64,000 nt of DNA from Shewanella aquimarina (lineage in GTDB: Bacteria; Pseudomonadota; Gammaproteobacteria; Enterobacterales; Shewanellaceae), in assembly GCF_023349185.1 (NCBI RefSeq), contig NZ_JAKIKY010000007.1:1-64000 (forward strand), read 5' to 3'. The notes under the pieces were generated by a model. That model worked only from the letters and a program-made list of their open reading frames with translations. It was not told the origin of the DNA and made no database searches. This document shows positions 62,402 through 64,000 of the stretch, piece after piece. The stretch's first letter is position 1, and each line of letters begins with the position of its first letter. Position numbers and translations under genes: made by a program.

Positions 62402-62944
62402 ATGTTAGCGAGACTTCATAATGACCATAAACATATCGCGATACTGTTAAATATTCTCAAAAATAAGCAGCAGCGGCTGCAAAATGGTGAGGCCGTCAAC
62501 TTTAATCTGATCCGAGATATCGTCGAATATATGCAGAGCTATGCCGAGCACAGCCATCACCCGGTAGAGGATCTGATCAACGAATTCTATATCCAGACAC
62601 ACCCTGAAGAGGCCCTGGAAGAGAATCTGGGGGAAGAGCATCATGGTCTCATCGAAAGTTCGACCAATCTGATGACTACCCTAAACCTTATCTTGAGTGA
62701 CGTCCCGGTACAGAACGAAACCCTGAGTCAGGCGCTGAAGGAGTATGTTGAGGCTCAGCGAAATCACATGATGTATGAAGAGAGTAAGTTGTTCCCCATC
62801 TGGGAGGCGGGGATGACCGAGGCGCAGTGGCAGCAGGTGGCCGACAGATGTCAGGAGAAGTTAATTAGCGACCCCTTATTCAGCGACGATGACAATCTGC
62901 TCTTCGAGGAGTTAAAAGAATATCTGGCCAAGGCCGAAGAGTGA
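62402..62944 (+). CDS. Hemerythrin-domain protein
   Basis: 180 aa from the ATG at 62402, with GGAGG 5 nt upstream; the frame reaches back to a TTG at 62390. Iron-ligand pattern of the HHE family: LHNDHKHI near the start, YAEHSHHPVEDLI (about 50), EEHHGLIE (about 80) and NHMMYEESKLFPIWE (about 123-137). Hemerythrin-like proteins bind O2 or NO at a di-iron site or help with iron-cluster repair. It lies 126 bp after the regulator gene, in the same direction. Confidence 0.85.
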   Translation: MLARLHNDHKHIAILLNILKNKQQRLQNGEAVNFNLIRDIVEYMQSYAEHSHHPVEDLINEFYIQTHPEEALEENLGEEHHGLIESSTNLMTTLNLILSDVPVQNETLSQALKEYVEAQRNHMMYEESKLFPIWEAGMTEAQWQQVADRCQEKLISDPLFSDDDNLLFEELKEYLAKAEE

Positions 62945-62953
62945 CAGACATAA

Positions 62954-62980
62954 AAATAGCGCCTTAGGCGCTATTTTCTT
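62954..62980. terminator. Two-way terminator after the hemerythrin gene
   Basis: AATAGCGCC (62955-62963) / GGCGCTATT (62967-62975), with A-run before and T-run after. Serves the convergent DUF3545 gene too. Confidence 0.85.
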
Positions 62981-62987
62981 ATCATTT

Positions 62988-63179
62988 TTACATCAGAAGG
63001 TTATCTAAGTCGTATTCGAAACTGCTGTCGATATCCTGAAGCTCTTTAATCAAACGCTGTTTCTCTTTGATAGCCTCTATTTCGCGCCATTTTCGCTTCT
63101 TGTTGGAGCTTCGCGAACGACTGTTGGGTCTTTCAATGACGGTATCATCTAGCGCACTACCATAATCTAAGCGATTCAT
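62988..63179 (-). CDS. Small DUF3545-family protein
   Basis: 63 aa, with AGGAGGT-type ribosome site (rc of ACCTCCT, 63183-63189) before the ATG. A basic central stretch SRSSNKKRKWREIEAIKEKQRL is followed by an acidic end (DIDSSFEYDLDNLLM). This KRKWREIEA pattern is that of DUF3545, a family of short gammaproteobacterial proteins of unknown role. Likely helical, no membrane segment. Confidence 0.8.
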   Translation of the reverse strand: MNRLDYGSALDDTVIERPNSRSRSSNKKRKWREIEAIKEKQRLIKELQDIDSSFEYDLDNLLM

Positions 63180-63360
63180 GGCAACCTCCTGTTGTTGTAT
63201 TTTTTCTCAACAATTAAATATCACACTTCCAATTTATAGTGCAAGAAAAATGTTTCAATAATGTTAAGTCTGAGTGAATCATTTATGGCGCGGCAGGTGG
63301 TTTTTTGCCCGCTGTATGGGCGAAAGCTTAAGCTTGCTGGTGGATGTTACTGCAGATAAT

Positions 63361-63390
63361 AAAAAAGCCAGTGAAAACTGGCTTTTTTAT
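63361..63390. terminator. Terminator after pgi
   Basis: AGCCAGT (63366-63372) / ACTGGCT (63377-63383), 4-nt loop, A6 on the left and T6 on the right; usable on both strands. Leftward transcription of pgi would stop here. Confidence 0.88.
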
Positions 63391-63409
63391 TGGCTAATCT
63401 TTCGCGAGC

Positions 63410-64000
63410 TTAAATGTGGCCGCGTCTAAAGAGATTGATGAGGGCGTTGCTGGATGCATCCAGCGCCTTAGCCTCTTCATCGCTCTGAAGACGAGCGAGT
63501 ACATCGTTACCTAGGGTCTTACCCAGTTCGACGCCCCATTGGTCGAAGGAGTTGATGTCCCATAGTGCACCCTGAACGAAGGTTCTATGTTCGTACAGGG
63601 CAATCAGGGCACCCAGAGTTTCCGGGGTCAGCTTGTCCATCAGTAGGGTGTTGCTTGGCTTATTGCCATCCATCACCTTGTGCTTAGCGATCAATGCCTT
63701 CTCTTCCTGGCTCAGCGAGCTGCCGTCGAGTTCGGCAAGAGCCTCATCGAAGGTTCTGCCTTGCATCAGCGCCTGGGTCTGTCCAAAACAGTTTGACGCC
63801 AGCTGAACATGGTGTTCACCGAGGGGGTTGTGGCTCTGCAGCGGCAGAATAAAGTCTGCCGGGATCAGTGCCGTGCCTTGGTGCAGTAACTGATGGTAGG
63901 CGTGTTGACCATTAGTGCCTTCGCCGCCCCAGATCACCGGGCCGGTTGCATGGTCGACGCTGTCGCCGTTGAGGGTGACAGATTTACCATTACTCTCCAT
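63410..64000 (-). CDS. pgi: Glucose-6-phosphate isomerase, C-terminal part (5' end outside window)
   Basis: At least 196 aa of the C-terminal part; the frame is open to the window edge. Family signatures: [38 protein letters not shown] (signature 1 and the catalytic region) and [14 protein letters not shown] (signature 2). The end ...[14 protein letters not shown] is normal. Interconverts glucose 6-phosphate and fructose 6-phosphate. The Met at the edge is internal, not the start. Confidence 0.96.
   Translation of the reverse strand: MESNGKSVTLNGDSVDHATGPVIWGGEGTNGQHAYHQLLHQGTALIPADFILPLQSHNPLGEHHVQLASNCFGQTQALMQGRTFDEALAELDGSSLSQEEKALIAKHKVMDGNKPSNTLLMDKLTPETLGALIALYEHRTFVQGALWDINSFDQWGVELGKTLGNDVLARLQSDEEAKALDASSNALINLFRRGHI

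Overview
The window is chromosomal DNA of a gammaproteobacterium, almost certainly a Shewanella. The identification rests on gene content and order: gltBD beside a stand-alone Hpt protein (HptA type), an OxyR-type regulator and a membrane adenylate cyclase (CyaC type), then mutH, rppH, ptsP, thyA, nhaA/nhaR, nadB, rpoE-rseABC-lepA-lepB-rnc-era-recO-pdxJ-acpS, ffh, rpsP-rimM-trmD-rplS, aroF-tyrA, pheA and thrABC. No phage, CRISPR array, tRNA or rRNA gene was recognised. All calls come from reading the sequence and from memory of the families; no search was run.

Layout. 1-600: 3' end of an IS110-family element (end of its transposase, then a structured non-coding tail) and the gltBD terminator. 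642-6505: gltBD, leftward. 6993-10698: yhcC-type radical SAM gene, hptA, oxyR, and convergent cyaC. 10964-11231: miniature inverted-repeat element 1, touching the end of mutH. 11907-12598: non-coding, with a cluster of DnaA-box-like sites. 12599-16275: rppH, ptsP and a TSUP permease. 16272-16611: miniature element 2. 16696-22717: thyA, nhaA, a small secreted protein, nhaR, sdhE-ygfX, and nadB leftward. 22917-32394: a long housekeeping block from rpoE to acpS. 32659-35485: small membrane-protein genes. 35778-39306: ffh and the rpsP-rimM-trmD-rplS operon. 39680-41925: aroF-tyrA. 42194-44976: hcp-hcr behind a likely NsrR operator. 45572-47702: pheA, leftward, with a pheL leader peptide and attenuator. 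47875-48522: a gene-free run of long hairpins. 48532-52103: raiA, cytochrome b561, cytochrome c', trpR, a membrane protein and slyD. 52657-57536: thrL-thrABC with attenuator. 57880-64000: a lipoprotein, nfo, a hybrid kinase/response-regulator pair, a hemerythrin protein, a DUF3545 protein and the C-terminal part of pgi.

How the parts work together. Several regulators sit close together: HptA (Arc phosphorelay), OxyR (peroxide) and CyaC (cAMP) within 3 kb. Amino-acid synthesis is well represented: GltBD, AroF-TyrA, PheA and ThrABC. Two of these operons carry readable translational attenuators (pheL with six Phe codons, thrL with seven Thr codons). The sigma-E locus is complete and has a matching autoregulatory promoter.

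Most unusual items: (1) PheA is 654 residues and carries a C-terminal domain that looks like a type I-beta DAHP synthase stripped of its catalytic residues; (2) a ~650 bp series of long imperfect hairpins between pheL and raiA, two of which share a core but have different outer stems; (3) two copies of a structured miniature element whose terminal repeats supply the stop codons of mutH and of the TSUP gene, the second occupying the place where lgt would be expected before thyA; (4) hptA in the position that arcB holds in Escherichia coli; (5) a soluble hybrid kinase plus a response regulator with an unrecognised output region next to a hemerythrin protein.
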